Assembly: GCF_002160015.1 (NCBI RefSeq)
Contig: NZ_NFJT01000003.1
Coordinates: forward strand, 1 to 64,000
Direction: 5' to 3'
Length of the DNA stretch: 64,000 nucleotides
Source of the DNA: Anaerofilum sp. An201
GTDB taxonomy: Bacteria; Bacillota; Clostridia; Oscillospirales; Ruminococcaceae
Part shown: piece after piece, positions 17,285 to 25,514 of the stretch
Numbering within the stretch: the first letter of the stretch is position 1
Layout: each line of letters starts with the position of its first letter
The notes under the pieces: model-generated
What the model was told of the DNA's origin: nothing
Database searches by the model: none
Seen by the model: only the letters and a program-made list of their open reading frames with translations
Program-made: the position numbers and the translations under genes

Positions 17285-17965
17285 TCAGGCCAGGATCAGA
17301 TCGGTCAGCTCCATGGGATCCACGATCTTGCCGTCCTTGTAGACGCGCATGTTGCCGCTGGCGATCTCGTCGATCAGGATCACTTCGCCGTTGTTGTAGC
17401 CGAACTCGAACTTGATGTCGTACAGCTGCATGCCCTTGGAAGCCAGATCGTCGGCAACCACCTTGGTGATGGCCAGGGTCTGCTTCTTCATGCTCTCGAA
17501 CATCTCCTGAGACATGATGCCCAGAGCCTCCAGGCCCTCGCTGGTGACCAGGGGATCGCCCTTGGCGTCATCCTTGAAGGTGCACTCGACGTAACCGCCG
17601 GGCAGGGGAGTGCCGTCCTGGATGTAATCGCCGTAGCGGCGGATGAAGCTGCCGGTGGCAACCAGGCGGCAGATCACTTCCAGGCCGTGGCCGAACACCT
17701 TGGCAGGCAGCACTTCCATGGTGGCGTCCTCGATGTTGGCGCTCACATAGTGGGTTTTCACACCGGCCTGCTTCAGCAGCTCGAAGTAGTGGATGGAGGT
17801 CTTCAGGTTCTGACGGCCGATGCCTTCAATGGTCAGGCCCACCGAGTTCTCGCCCGGATCGAACACGCCGTCTTTGCCGGTGCAGTCGTCCTTGAACTTC
17901 AGCATCACATTGCCATTGTCCAGCTCGTACACGTCTTTGGTTTTGCCCTGGTATACCTTTTTCAT
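17285..17965 (-). CDS. purC: SAICAR synthetase
   Basis: Phosphoribosylaminoimidazole-succinocarboxamide synthase, which joins aspartate to CAIR using ATP in purine biosynthesis. The protein is 226 residues, close to the usual 235. It begins [14 protein letters not shown], the conserved ATP-binding start, and includes [13 protein letters not shown] and the DIKFEFGY and LIDEIASG metal-site motifs. The start at 17965 is set by AAGGAG nine bases upstream; the frame runs a further 72 bp without family-like sequence. No other pur genes lie nearby, and it has its own promoter and terminator. Confidence 0.97.
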   Translation of the reverse strand: MKKVYQGKTKDVYELDNGNVMLKFKDDCTGKDGVFDPGENSVGLTIEGIGRQNLKTSIHYFELLKQAGVKTHYVSANIEDATMEVLPAKVFGHGLEVICRLVATGSFIRRYGDYIQDGTPLPGGYVECTFKDDAKGDPLVTSEGLEALGIMSQEMFESMKKQTLAITKVVADDLASKGMQLYDIKFEFGYNNGEVILIDEIASGNMRVYKDGKIVDPMELTDLILA

Positions 17966-18037
17966 ACTGCAAGACTCCTTTTGTGTTGTTTGCGTAAATC
18001 TTCGGAAGCATCCCGCAATTCGGGGACCGCGACACAT

Positions 18038-18066
18038 ATTATAGCAGATTTTCGGGCTTTTGGCAC
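18038..18066 (-). promoter_or_regulatory. Promoter of purC
   Basis: On the minus strand a perfect TATAAT (18038-18043) lies 17 bp from GTGCCA (18061-18066). No PurR box or guanine riboswitch was recognised. Confidence 0.7.
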
Positions 18067-18204
18067 TATCCCCACAACATCTTTGGAAATACGCTGAAAA
18101 ATTCGTTTTTGAAACCGACGCTTTTTATTCATACCACACGTTTTTTTGCGGGTTTGCAGGCGCCGCAAACGGATTTTTCGGAACGGAACGGCCGGCAAAC
18201 CCGC

Positions 18205-18233
18205 TTGCAAGCCGCCCCAAAAACAGGTATCAT
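18205..18233 (+). promoter_or_regulatory. Promoter of the DUF3842 gene
   Basis: TTGCAA (18205-18210), a 17-bp spacer and TATCAT (18228-18233). Confidence 0.65.
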
Positions 18234-18262
18234 AGAGCAAACAAAAACGGAGGTGCTGCAAG

Positions 18263-18694
18263 ATGAAACAAACCGAAACGGTGCGTGTGCTCATCATCGA
18301 CGGCCAGGGCGGACGCATGGGCGCACAGCTGGTGGAAGGGCTGAAAAACGCCGTTCCTGCTGCCTGCATCACCGCGGTGGGGACCAATGCGATCGCCACC
18401 TCGGCGATGGTGAGGGCCGGAGCATTGCAGGCGGCCACCGGCGAAAACGCCGTGGTGGTGAACAGCCGCCGGGCCGACATCATTGCCGGGCCGCTGGGCA
18501 TCGTCATGGCCGATTCACTGCTGGGCGAGATCACTCCCGCCATGGCGGCAGCGGTGGCCCAGAGCGAGGCGTTCAAGGTGCTGCTGCCGGTGAACCGCTG
18601 CAACCATGTGGTGGTGGGCGTGCAGGATCTGTCGATGGGGCAGCTGATTTCCCAGGCGGTGCAGCGGATCAGTCAGCTCTGCTCATCCCGCTGA
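18263..18694 (+). CDS. DUF3842 family protein
   Basis: A 143-residue conserved protein of Clostridia, DUF3842. The N-terminus VRVLIIDGQGGRMGAQLV resembles a Rossmann-type nucleotide-binding start (DGQGGxMG). No catalytic residues are identifiable. The start at 18263 follows ACGGAGGTGCTGCAAG, and it has its own promoter. Its 3' end overlaps the convergent C39-like protease gene by 12 bp, so the two transcripts are antisense at their ends. Function unknown. Confidence 0.85.
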   Translation: MKQTETVRVLIIDGQGGRMGAQLVEGLKNAVPAACITAVGTNAIATSAMVRAGALQAATGENAVVVNSRRADIIAGPLGIVMADSLLGEITPAMAAAVAQSEAFKVLLPVNRCNHVVVGVQDLSMGQLISQAVQRISQLCSSR

Positions 18695-19450
18695 TACAAC
18701 CACCGCCTGCATGCCCAGCTCGGCATAGCGCTCTTCCACAAGGTCTTTTTCCCATTTCACACGGCGTCCCGTTGACGGGTCGTTGAAGAAATAGTGGTTG
18801 CTGTCGGCGCCCACCAGCACCAGACAGTGCTCGTTGGCCACCCATTCAAACGGGCCGTCCGGCGTCTGCCAGACGCCGCCTTCGGCGGATTCCACCATGT
18901 CCATCGTTGCCCACACCAGCACGGGGGTGCCTTCTTCTATATAGTCGGTGCACAGCTGCGCCAGCGGCTGGCCGGTGACATCCTCCACCGTGCAGTTGGG
19001 CAGGGCCTGCTGCATGGCGCTGCAGATCACCGGCGCATAGCAGCCGTATCCGCTGTCCTGCCAGGGCAGCTCGATGAAGGCTTCCCACGGCGAGAGGTTG
19101 CAGAGCTGCCCGTCCTCGTACCAGAATTCCTGCATCGGGACGCAGTTTGCGATCCACTCCTCAAAACTCATCGAACACCCGTAGTATTCCAGCAGCATAT
19201 AGGCGCTCACCAGCTCGCAGCCGGTGGGCATGCCCAGCTGTTCCTGGCTCAGCAGCGGCACCGGGATCGGCGCGCTTTGGTCGGGGCTGTCCTTCTGCGC
19301 CGGTGCGGCGATCGTTTCCCGTATCGGGGGTTCCCGTCTGCCGCTGTCCGGCCGGAAACAAAACGACAGCGCCCCGGCCATCCCTGCCAGAATCACCGCG
19401 GCTGCCCACCGGCGCCGGCGCCGTCTTGCGGTGCGGTATTTCCACTTCAT
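18683..19450 (-). CDS. Membrane-anchored C39-like cysteine peptidase
   Basis: A 255-residue protein with an arginine-rich cytosolic start (KYRTARRRRRRW), one transmembrane segment (about residues 14-32) and an extracellular C39-like papain fold. The catalytic cysteine is probably in MPTGCELVS, the histidine in NEHCLVLVG and the third residue in FFNDP. Such proteins in Firmicutes are separate from bacteriocin-processing ABC transporters, and no transporter is present here. The start at 19450 is set by GGGAGGAGGTG; the frame extends 60 bp upstream. It may act on surface peptides, but the substrate is unknown. Confidence 0.85.
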   Translation of the reverse strand: MKWKYRTARRRRRRWAAAVILAGMAGALSFCFRPDSGRREPPIRETIAAPAQKDSPDQSAPIPVPLLSQEQLGMPTGCELVSAYMLLEYYGCSMSFEEWIANCVPMQEFWYEDGQLCNLSPWEAFIELPWQDSGYGCYAPVICSAMQQALPNCTVEDVTGQPLAQLCTDYIEEGTPVLVWATMDMVESAEGGVWQTPDGPFEWVANEHCLVLVGADSNHYFFNDPSTGRRVKWEKDLVEERYAELGMQAVVVSAG

Positions 19451-19562
19451 GCCGCAGCACCTCCTCCCGTTTGTCTTTAGTGTAGCAGAAGAATCTGCAG
19501 GCATTCTCAAAAAAACAGCAGAAACTGCGCAAAAGTTCTTGCAGCAAAATCAAAAATTATGA

Positions 19563-19591
19563 TTGACTTATCTGACAAAACATGCTATTAT
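19563..19591 (+). promoter_or_regulatory. Promoter of tRNA-Leu
   Basis: TTGACT (19563-19568), a 17-bp spacer and TATTAT (19586-19591), placing the start about 28 bp before the tRNA. Confidence 0.85.
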
Positions 19592-19625
19592 ATGTAGCGC
19601 AGTGTTCCTGCTGCAACAAATATAA

Positions 19626-19709
19626 GCGGAAGTGCTGGAATCGGCAGACAGGCACGTTTGAGGTGCGTGTGTCCATGACGTGTGGGTTCAAGTCCCATCT
19701 TCCGCACCA
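19626..19709 (+). tRNA. tRNA-Leu (GAG)
   Basis: An 84-nt class II tRNA. The acceptor GCGGAAG pairs with CTTCCGC, the discriminator is A and the 3' CCA is encoded. The anticodon stem CACGT/GCGTG encloses the loop TTGAGGT, giving anticodon GAG (reads CTC and CTT). A variable arm precedes the T-arm with GTTCAAGTC. It is a single-gene transcript. Confidence 0.95.
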
Positions 19710-19714
19710 GTCAG

Positions 19715-19760
19715 GTCCTCATAAGGAGTTTCAGGTTCCTTATGAGGACTTTGTGTTTTT
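19715..19760 (+). terminator. Terminator of tRNA-Leu
   Basis: A perfect 13-bp stem (19715-19727 with 19737-19749), then TTTGTGTTTTT. Confidence 0.92.
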
Positions 19761-19885
19761 GGGGCCGGGTCGCCTTTGTGCAGTCCGGCCTGTTTCTTTT
19801 CCCGGCGGCGGGAGGCCGAAAGAGGGGACGCAGGCTTGGCAAATCGGCATACCGTGCCCCATCGGTCCAAAGCCGTTTTTAAGAC

Positions 19886-19920
19886 GAAAGCCTGTTCCGT
19901 TTTTGAACCGGAACAGGCCT
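19886..19920. terminator. Hairpin, probable terminator of the minus-strand XRE gene
   Basis: A 10-bp inverted repeat (19890-19899 with 19909-19918). A T-rich stretch follows on both strands. The 200 bp between it and the tRNA-Leu terminator contain no gene that I can support. Confidence 0.55.
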
Positions 19921-19968
19921 TTTCTGTGATCCGCAGAAAAAGCGCGGCTCATTCTTGGCGGAAGGCGG

Positions 19969-20385
19969 TTACTCCTCGGATTCTTCCAGCGCGCGTTCCG
20001 CCAGACGGCGCAGACTGTCCGGCAGATGCACGCCTCCACTGCACAGGGCGGTGTAGTCCGCGCGCAGCTGGGCTTGTTCTTTGCGGTCCAGGCGCATGGA
20101 GCCTTGCCGGGAGCGCTGGAAATGCCGCAGAAGCCCGTATACCAGTTCTTTGTCCTCGTAGTCCAGAAACGAGATATCAATGGTTTCGCTGTGGCCGATC
20201 TCAAGAATATAGTCGGCCGATACCCGGAAAAGCTGTGCAAGCTCCACCACGTATCGGGTGGACGGCACGCTGATCCCCATTTCCCATGCGTTGATGGCAG
20301 ACCGCGACAGGCCCAGCTTTTTTGCCAGCGCTGTCTGTGTCAGCCCGCTTGCTTCGCGCAGTTCTTGGATGCGTTCCCCAATCAT
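19969..20385 (-). CDS. XRE-family regulator
   Basis: A 138-residue DNA-binding protein with an N-terminal Cro/C1-type helix-turn-helix (about residues 3-60: TQTALAKKLGLSRSAINAWE). The C-terminal part of about 75 residues is charged and of unknown role, perhaps oligomerisation or ligand sensing. It faces a second, smaller XRE gene across a 270-bp AT-rich region that contains two copies of a palindromic motif. Autoregulation through those sites is likely but inferred. The start at 20385 follows AAGGAGG. Confidence 0.88.
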   Translation of the reverse strand: MIGERIQELREASGLTQTALAKKLGLSRSAINAWEMGISVPSTRYVVELAQLFRVSADYILEIGHSETIDISFLDYEDKELVYGLLRHFQRSRQGSMRLDRKEQAQLRADYTALCSGGVHLPDSLRRLAERALEESEE

Positions 20386-20416
20386 ACGGCATCCCTCCTT
20401 GTTATCATCCTATCTG

Positions 20417-20468
20417 TTCTTTTAAGATATTGCATTATCATTCTGGACTAATACTAATCTTATAAGAT
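20417..20468. promoter_or_regulatory. Two palindromic operator candidates
   Basis: TTCTTTTAAGAT at 20417-20428 and the perfect 12-bp palindrome ATCTTATAAGAT at 20457-20468 share the core TCTTWTAAGAT. Their centres are 40 bp apart, near four helical turns. They lie directly upstream of the XRE gene at 20385 and just before the plus-strand TTGACA at 20477. Binding by the XRE protein is an inference. Confidence 0.5.
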
Positions 20469-20476
20469 AATATAAC

Positions 20477-20506
20477 TTGACAAAACGCGGGAGGAAAGCG
20501 TATCAT
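20477..20506 (+). promoter_or_regulatory. Possible plus-strand promoter in the XRE spacer
   Basis: A perfect TTGACA (20477-20482), 18 bp and TATCAT (20501-20506). The -10 overlaps the ATG of the small frame at 20505, so promoter and small gene are unlikely to be used together. Confidence 0.5.
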
Positions 20507-20630
20507 GAAACAACGAACGGCGCACGAACTTGGAAAAACAAAAAAATCTGTCTTTCCTCTTTTCTTTTTCAGACGAGTAGTGTATAATGGCTACAACGTA
20601 TTTTATTATAATTTGCAAATCAGCATATAA
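20505..20630 (+). CDS. Possible 41-residue peptide
   Basis: A short frame with a good ribosome-binding site (GGGAGGAAAG, ten bases upstream). It encodes a basic N-terminus followed by an aromatic-rich stretch with VFPLFFFRR and NVFYYN. It overlaps a plausible promoter, and its composition may simply reflect an AT-rich regulatory region. I list it only as a candidate. Confidence 0.25.
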   Translation: MKQRTAHELGKTKKSVFPLFFFRRVVYNGYNVFYYNLQISI

Positions 20631-20655
20631 TAAGTTGTAAGAAAGGGGAACGTTT

Positions 20656-20934
20656 ATGAAAAAAGAAAAACAGCCCCGTGCGGTGGAGCTGGGACGCAGA
20701 CTGCGCGGCTGGCGGATGGAAAACGGCGTGGGGCTGCGCCATTTGGCGGATATCCTGGGGGTCAGCGAGCGGAGCGTGGCCGGCTGGGAATTGGGCGAGT
20801 TCTATCCCGGCTTCGACGCGCTCAGCCGTCTGGCGGACGGCATGGGGGTCTCGGTGGACTGGCTGATGGGCCGCTGCAGCTGCTGGAAAACAGCCGATCA
20901 GGTGCTCCGCGAACAGCACAGATCCAGCCAGTGA
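20656..20934 (+). CDS. Small XRE-family regulator
   Basis: A 92-residue protein that is almost entirely a Cro/C1-type helix-turn-helix domain (about residues 9-68: LGRRLRGWRMENGVGLRHLA, then ILGVSERSVAGWELG). Its short tail contains two cysteines and suggests no extra domain. It is divergent from the larger XRE gene at 19969-20385, an arrangement typical of paired regulators. Its start follows GAAAGGGGAACG. A weak promoter with a -10 of TATAAT at 20583 may drive it. Its target genes are unknown. Confidence 0.85.
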   Translation: MKKEKQPRAVELGRRLRGWRMENGVGLRHLADILGVSERSVAGWELGEFYPGFDALSRLADGMGVSVDWLMGRCSCWKTADQVLREQHRSSQ

Positions 20935-20963
20935 TTGCAGCCCTCTTTCTCTGCGTGTATAAT
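20935..20963 (+). promoter_or_regulatory. Promoter of acpS
   Basis: A perfect TATAAT (20958-20963) lies 17 bp after TTGCAG (20935-20940). The -35 matches weakly. Confidence 0.55.
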
Positions 20964-21013
20964 AAAAGGAAAACGGCCGCAGCGAATGCGATGGCAGGAA
21001 AGGGGAGATCAGC

Positions 21014-21391
21014 TTGCTACAGGGAGTGGGAATGGACCTGACCAGTGTCTCACGGATGGCCCGCAGCATCGAAAAGGAACACTTTGTGCAGCGGGTGTTC
21101 GGCGAAGAGGAGCAGCAGCTGTTTGCACAGCGGGCAGGCCGCGCCGCACAGAGCGCGGCGGCCAATTTCGCTGCCAAGGAGGCATTCCTGAAAGCCGCCG
21201 GTACGGGGCTGGGCGGCTTTGCGCTGCGGGATATCCAAGCGCTTCGCCTGGAAAGCGGCGCGCCGGTCTATCGTTTCTCCGGCACAGCCCTCGAATATAT
21301 GCAGACACACCACCTTGCGGCACACCTGTCGCTCAGCCATGAAGGGGACATGGCCGCGGCGGTGTGCATCCTGGAATGTCTCCCTGTATAA
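21014..21391 (+). CDS. acpS: Holo-[acyl-carrier-protein] synthase
   Basis: Transfers 4'-phosphopantetheine from CoA to apo-ACP, activating fatty acid synthesis. The 125-residue length is typical. The N-terminal metal site GVGMDLTSVSR and the NFAAKEAFLKAAGTG motif are both present. The start is TTG 21014, placed by AGGGGAG about six bases upstream and by the conserved beginning LQGVGMDL. It follows the small XRE gene and has a weak promoter of its own. Confidence 0.95.
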   Translation: MLQGVGMDLTSVSRMARSIEKEHFVQRVFGEEEQQLFAQRAGRAAQSAAANFAAKEAFLKAAGTGLGGFALRDIQALRLESGAPVYRFSGTALEYMQTHHLAAHLSLSHEGDMAAAVCILECLPV

Positions 21392-21425
21392 GAAAGCCGC
21401 CGCAGCCCTGTGTGACTGCGGCGGC
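21389..21425 (-). terminator. Terminator of the HD-domain gene
   Basis: A perfect 10-bp stem (21396-21405 with 21416-21425). On the minus strand TTTCTTA follows. It also lies just after the acpS stop, where no T-run is present in that direction. Confidence 0.55.
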
Positions 21426-21457
21426 ATGGCGTTTGTTCGGGGGAGTGCGCAGACAGC

Positions 21458-21952
21458 TCAGACGGCGCGCCGGACCATCCGCTCTGCCCACCACAGGCGG
21501 CGATAGCGCCCGTTGAAGGTCTCGAACAGGCTGCACCCCTTGTCCACAAGGCACACCAGCACGCCCTCGCGGCAGCGCGGAGGCACCGGTGTCAGCGGGA
21601 ACATGTGGCGCAGGATGATGTTTTCTTCCCGTTCATCCAGCCGGCAGCACAAGCGCGCGTTGCCAAGCGCCGCGGCGGGATGGCGGAACCCGTGCAGTCT
21701 GCCGTGGCCGGGCTGATGCCAGTCGTAGAGGAAATAGTCGTGCAGCAGCGCTCCGCGCACCAGGGCGCGGCGGTCCACCTCGAGCCGCAGCAGACGCGCC
21801 AGCCACAGGCAGTACCACGCCACCGCCACGCAGTGCAAAAAGGTGCTGGTCTGCCCGTGCTGTACATAGGCGCAGGACTCGGCCAGGCGGCTGTTCTCCA
21901 GAAGCACAGCCAGCTCGGCGCGCAGCAGCGCGCGGTCGGAAAAACAGTGCAT
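21458..21952 (-). CDS. HD-domain phosphohydrolase-like protein
   Basis: A 164-residue protein with HD-superfamily residues: an early histidine in the HGQTSTFLHCVAVAWY region and the H-D pair in LLHDYFLYDWH, followed by further histidines. HD proteins are metal-dependent phosphohydrolases, often acting on nucleotides or nucleic acids. A related small subgroup occurs in Clostridia without a known substrate. The start is ATG 21952 after GAAAGGAGCGG; the frame runs about 260 bp further upstream through non-coding AT-rich sequence. Confidence 0.8.
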   Translation of the reverse strand: MHCFSDRALLRAELAVLLENSRLAESCAYVQHGQTSTFLHCVAVAWYCLWLARLLRLEVDRRALVRGALLHDYFLYDWHQPGHGRLHGFRHPAAALGNARLCCRLDEREENIILRHMFPLTPVPPRCREGVLVCLVDKGCSLFETFNGRYRRLWWAERMVRRAV

Positions 21953-22151
21953 CGGTATCCGCTCCTTTCTTTCATGCCGGGCATCCGAAACGGGATGCCT
22001 CCTATTTATTATAACGAAGCCGCCGCTGTATATGTTTCGGAAAAGCGCCAAAAATAGGAGACGCTCTCTGCAATTTTCCATCCAAGGCGACAATGTTGCG
22101 CAGCGAATGCAAAAAAGCTGAAAAAACCGCCGGATTTTTGCAGTTTGCCTG

Positions 22152-22180
22152 TTGACAAGCCGTGCAAAGCTGTGTAAAAT
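22152..22180 (+). promoter_or_regulatory. Promoter of the str operon
   Basis: A perfect TTGACA (22152-22157), a 17-bp spacer and TAAAAT (22175-22180), about 50 bp before rpsL. Confidence 0.88.
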
Positions 22181-22233
22181 AAACAGTGTTGCGCTCAGTG
22201 TGCAACAGAACAATTTTGGAAAGGAGGAAAATC

Positions 22234-22659
22234 ATGCCCACATTTAACCAGCTTGTACGCAAAGGCCGCGAGGTACTGGTGAAGAAGAGCACGGCTCCCG
22301 CTCTGCTGAAGAGCTACAACTCTCTGAACAAGACCTACGACGATATGAACAGCCCGCAGAAGCGTGGTGTTTGCACCGCCGTTCGTACCATGACCCCGAA
22401 GAAGCCGAACTCTGCTCTGCGTAAGGTAGCCCGTGTAAAGCTCACGAATGGTATCGAGGTAACTTCTTATATCCCTGGTATCGGCCATAACCTGCAGGAG
22501 CACAGCGTTGTACTGATTCGTGGCGGCCGTGTGAAGGACCTGCCCGGTGTTCGTTACCACATCATCCGTGGTACTCTGGATACCCAGGGTGTGGCCAACC
22601 GCAACCAGGCCCGCTCCAAGTATGGCGCCAAGCGTCCCAAGGCCGGTGCTAAGAAGTAA
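22234..22659 (+). CDS. rpsL: 30S ribosomal protein S12
   Basis: Part of the decoding centre of the small subunit. The 141-residue protein carries the invariant [11 protein letters not shown] segment; the lysine at the streptomycin-resistance position is wild type. The start at 22234 is set by GGAAAGGAGG; an in-frame extension to 22186 lacks a ribosome-binding site. Codon use here and in the next three genes shifts towards T-ending codons (GTT, GCT, CGT), as expected for very highly expressed genes. It is the first gene of the rpsL-rpsG-fusA unit. Confidence 0.99.
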   Translation: MPTFNQLVRKGREVLVKKSTAPALLKSYNSLNKTYDDMNSPQKRGVCTAVRTMTPKKPNSALRKVARVKLTNGIEVTSYIPGIGHNLQEHSVVLIRGGRVKDLPGVRYHIIRGTLDTQGVANRNQARSKYGAKRPKAGAKK

Positions 22660-22776
22660 TTGACGTATACCCCGCCAAAATAGGCTTTTATATAGAGAAA
22701 AGGCCTCGTTTGGCACAACGGGAGTTTATTGCTTTCGAGTACCGATGATATCATTCTGTGAAGGAGGGAAGAAAAG

Positions 22777-23247
22777 ATGCCGAGAAGAGGTAATATCGCC
22801 AAGCGTGACGTGCTGGCCGATCCTGTGTACAACAGCAAGATGGTCACCCGTCTGATCAACAGCGTGATGTACGACGGCAAGAAGGGCGTTGCCCAGAAGA
22901 TCGTCTACGACGCTTTCGAGATCGTAAAAGAGAAGTCCGGTAACGATCCCCTGGAGATGTTCGAAAAAGCTCTGGAGAACATCATGCCCCTGCTGGAGGT
23001 CAAGGCCCGCCGTGTGGGCGGCTCCACCTACCAGGTGCCCATGGAGGTCCGCCCCGAGCGCCGCGAGACCCTGGGTCTGCGCTGGCTGACCACTTATTCC
23101 CGCAACCGCGGCGAGCGCACCATGCGTGAGCGCCTGGCCGCCGAGATCCTGGATGCCTGCAATGGCCAGGGCAATGCGGTGAAGAAGCGTGAGGATACGC
23201 ACAAGATGGCCGAGGCCAACAAGGCGTTTGCTCACTATCGTTATTGA
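22777..23247 (+). CDS. rpsG: 30S ribosomal protein S7
   Basis: A primary 16S rRNA-binding protein that nucleates the 30S head. The protein is 156 residues and starts [16 protein letters not shown] after GAAGGAGGG. It ends HYRY in the usual place. It lies 117 bp after rpsL, a slightly wide spacer without a clear terminator. In enteric bacteria S7 represses translation of this operon; that control is not evident here. Confidence 0.99.
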   Translation: MPRRGNIAKRDVLADPVYNSKMVTRLINSVMYDGKKGVAQKIVYDAFEIVKEKSGNDPLEMFEKALENIMPLLEVKARRVGGSTYQVPMEVRPERRETLGLRWLTTYSRNRGERTMRERLAAEILDACNGQGNAVKKREDTHKMAEANKAFAHYRY

Positions 23248-23276
23248 TTTGTGTGTTTTGATTTAGGAGGTACCGT

Positions 23277-25400
23277 ATGCCAAGAGACGTTTCTCTGGAA
23301 ATGACCAGAAACATCGGCATTATGGCGCACATTGACGCTGGTAAGACCACTACCACCGAGCGTATCCTGTTCTACACTGGTGTAAACCACAAGATCGGTG
23401 AAACGCACGATGGCGCGGCCACCATGGACTGGATGGAGCAGGAGCAGGAGCGTGGTATCACCATCACCTCTGCTGCCACCACCTGTTACTGGAGCCACAG
23501 CGAATTCCAGAACAATCCTGCGCTTGCCAAAAAGAACAGACACCGTATCAATATCATCGACACCCCGGGCCACGTGGACTTCACCGTAGAGGTGGAGCGC
23601 TCCCTGCGCGTTCTGGACGGTTCCGTGACCGTTCTGTGCGCGAAGGGCGGCGTGGAGCCCCAGTCCGAGACCGTTTGGCATCAGGCCAACAAATACCACG
23701 TTCCCCGCATGGCGTACGTCAACAAGATGGACATCATGGGTGCGGATTTCTATCGCGTGGTAAAAATGATGCGTGAGCGTCTGAAATGTAACGCTGTTCC
23801 CATCCAGCTGCCCATCGGCAAGGAGGATACCTTCAAGGGTATCATCGACCTGATCGAGATGAAGGCCGACGTATACTACGACGACCTGGGCAAGGATGTC
23901 CGCGTGGAGGAGATCCCCGAGGACATGAAGGAGCTGGCCGAGCAGTATCATAACGAGCTGATCGAGGCTGTTGCCGAGGGCGACGAAGAGCTGATGATGA
24001 AGTATCTGGAAGGCGAAGAGCTGACCCAGAAGGAGATCAAAGCCGCTCTGCGCAAAGAGACCATCGCCAACACCATCGTTCCCGTTACCTGCGGTACTTC
24101 CTACCGCAACAAGGGCGTGCAGAAGCTGCTGGACGCTATCGTGGACTATATGCCCGCTCCCACCGATGTAGAAAACATCAAGGGCGTCAACCCCGATACC
24201 GGCGAGGAAGAGGTTCGCGAGTCTTCCGATACCGCTCCCTTCGCTGCTCTGGCCTTCAAGATCGCCACCGACCCGTTTGTTGGTAAGCTGTGCTTCTTCC
24301 GCGTGTACTCCGGTATCGCGAAGGCCGGCACCACCTACTACAACTCCGTAAAGGATTCCAACGAGCGTATCGGCCGTATCCTGCAGATGCATGCAAACCA
24401 TCGTCAGGATATCGAGGAGTGCTACGCGGGCGATATCGCCGCGGCTGTTGGCGTGAAGAACACCACCACCGGCGACACCCTGTGCGACGAGAAGCACCCC
24501 ATCGTCCTGGAGAGCATGGAGTTCCCCGAGCCCGTTATCCGCGTTGCCATCGAGCCCAAGACCAAGGCTGGTCAGGAGAAGATGGGCATTGCGCTGGCCA
24601 AGCTGGCTGAGGAGGACCCCACCTTCAAGACCTACACCGATGACGAGACCGGTCAGACCATCATCGCCGGCATGGGCGAGCTGCACCTGGAGATCATCGT
24701 AGACCGTCTGCTGCGCGAGTTCAAGGTTGAGGCCAACGTGGGCGCTCCCCAGGTTGCCTACCGTGAGACCATCCGCAAGATGGCCGATCAGGACACCAAG
24801 TATGCCCGTCAGTCCGGCGGTAAGGGCCAGTATGGTCATGTAAAGATCAAGATGGAGCCCAACGAGACCGGCAAGGGCTACGAGTTTATCAACGCCGTTG
24901 TGGGCGGCGCCATTCCGAAGGAGTTTATCGGTCCCATCGACCAGGGTATCCAGGGTGCGATGCAGGCCGGCGTGCTGGCCGGTTATCCGGTTGTCGACGT
25001 GAAAGTCACCCTGTACGATGGCTCTTACCACGAGGTCGACTCCTCTGAAATGGCCTTTAAGATCGCCGCTTCGATGGCGTTCAAAGAGGCGATGCGCAAG
25101 GCAGACCCCGTTCTGCTGGAGCCCATCATGAAGGTTGCCGTTATCGTGCCCGACGAATACATGGGCGACGTGATCGGCGATCTGAACAGCCGCCGCGGCC
25201 AGATCCAGGGCATGGAGGCCATGAACGGTACCCAGCAGATCAACGCTTTCGTTCCTCTGTCTGGCATGTTCGGCTACGCCACCGATCTGCGCAGCAAGAC
25301 GCAGGGCCGCGGTCAGTATTCCATGGAGCCCAGCCACTATGCTGAGGTGCCCAAGAGCATTGCCGAGAACATTATGGCCGGCCGGGCGAAGAAAGACTGA
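23277..25400 (+). CDS. fusA: Elongation factor G
   Basis: The translational GTPase that drives ribosomal translocation and, with RRF, recycling. The 707-residue protein has a G domain with AHIDAGKTT near residue 17, DTPGHVDF and NKMD motifs, then domains II-V up to a C-terminus ending MAGRAKKD. The start follows TTAGGAGGTACC. It lies 29 bp after rpsG. Codon use is highly biased, as for tuf. Confidence 0.99.
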   Translation: MPRDVSLEMTRNIGIMAHIDAGKTTTTERILFYTGVNHKIGETHDGAATMDWMEQEQERGITITSAATTCYWSHSEFQNNPALAKKNRHRINIIDTPGHVDFTVEVERSLRVLDGSVTVLCAKGGVEPQSETVWHQANKYHVPRMAYVNKMDIMGADFYRVVKMMRERLKCNAVPIQLPIGKEDTFKGIIDLIEMKADVYYDDLGKDVRVEEIPEDMKELAEQYHNELIEAVAEGDEELMMKYLEGEELTQKEIKAALRKETIANTIVPVTCGTSYRNKGVQKLLDAIVDYMPAPTDVENIKGVNPDTGEEEVRESSDTAPFAALAFKIATDPFVGKLCFFRVYSGIAKAGTTYYNSVKDSNERIGRILQMHANHRQDIEECYAGDIAAAVGVKNTTTGDTLCDEKHPIVLESMEFPEPVIRVAIEPKTKAGQEKMGIALAKLAEEDPTFKTYTDDETGQTIIAGMGELHLEIIVDRLLREFKVEANVGAPQVAYRETIRKMADQDTKYARQSGGKGQYGHVKIKMEPNETGKGYEFINAVVGGAIPKEFIGPIDQGIQGAMQAGVLAGYPVVDVKVTLYDGSYHEVDSSEMAFKIAASMAFKEAMRKADPVLLEPIMKVAVIVPDEYMGDVIGDLNSRRGQIQGMEAMNGTQQINAFVPLSGMFGYATDLRSKTQGRGQYSMEPSHYAEVPKSIAENIMAGRAKKD

Positions 25401-25426
25401 TCCCTGCGCGAATTTTGCAGGACAGG

Positions 25427-25456
25427 GCCCCCAAAAACCTCTTGATTTTTGGGGGC
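25427..25456. other. Hairpin after fusA overlapping the tuf promoter
   Basis: An 11-bp stem (25427-25437 with 25446-25456). No T-run follows, so it is not a classical terminator. Its right arm overlaps the -35 element of the tuf promoter candidate. Confidence 0.5.
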
Positions 25457-25470
25457 ATATCAAGTAAAAT
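25442..25470 (+). promoter_or_regulatory. Promoter candidate of tuf
   Basis: TTGATT (25442-25447), a 17-bp spacer and TAAAAT (25465-25470), 45 bp before tuf. This would allow tuf to be transcribed independently of fusA. Confidence 0.6.
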
Positions 25471-25514
25471 TACCTTAAAGATTTTTTTCGGTAACGAAAA
25501 GGAGGAAAACAACA

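Noticed and set aside
18683-19450. Bacteriocin-processing system around the C39-like peptidase
   Set aside because: No ABC transporter domain and no precursor peptide gene with a double-glycine leader is near; it is a single membrane-anchored protease.
22234-22659. Streptomycin-resistance allele of rpsL
   Set aside because: The [11 protein letters not shown] segment has the wild-type lysine.
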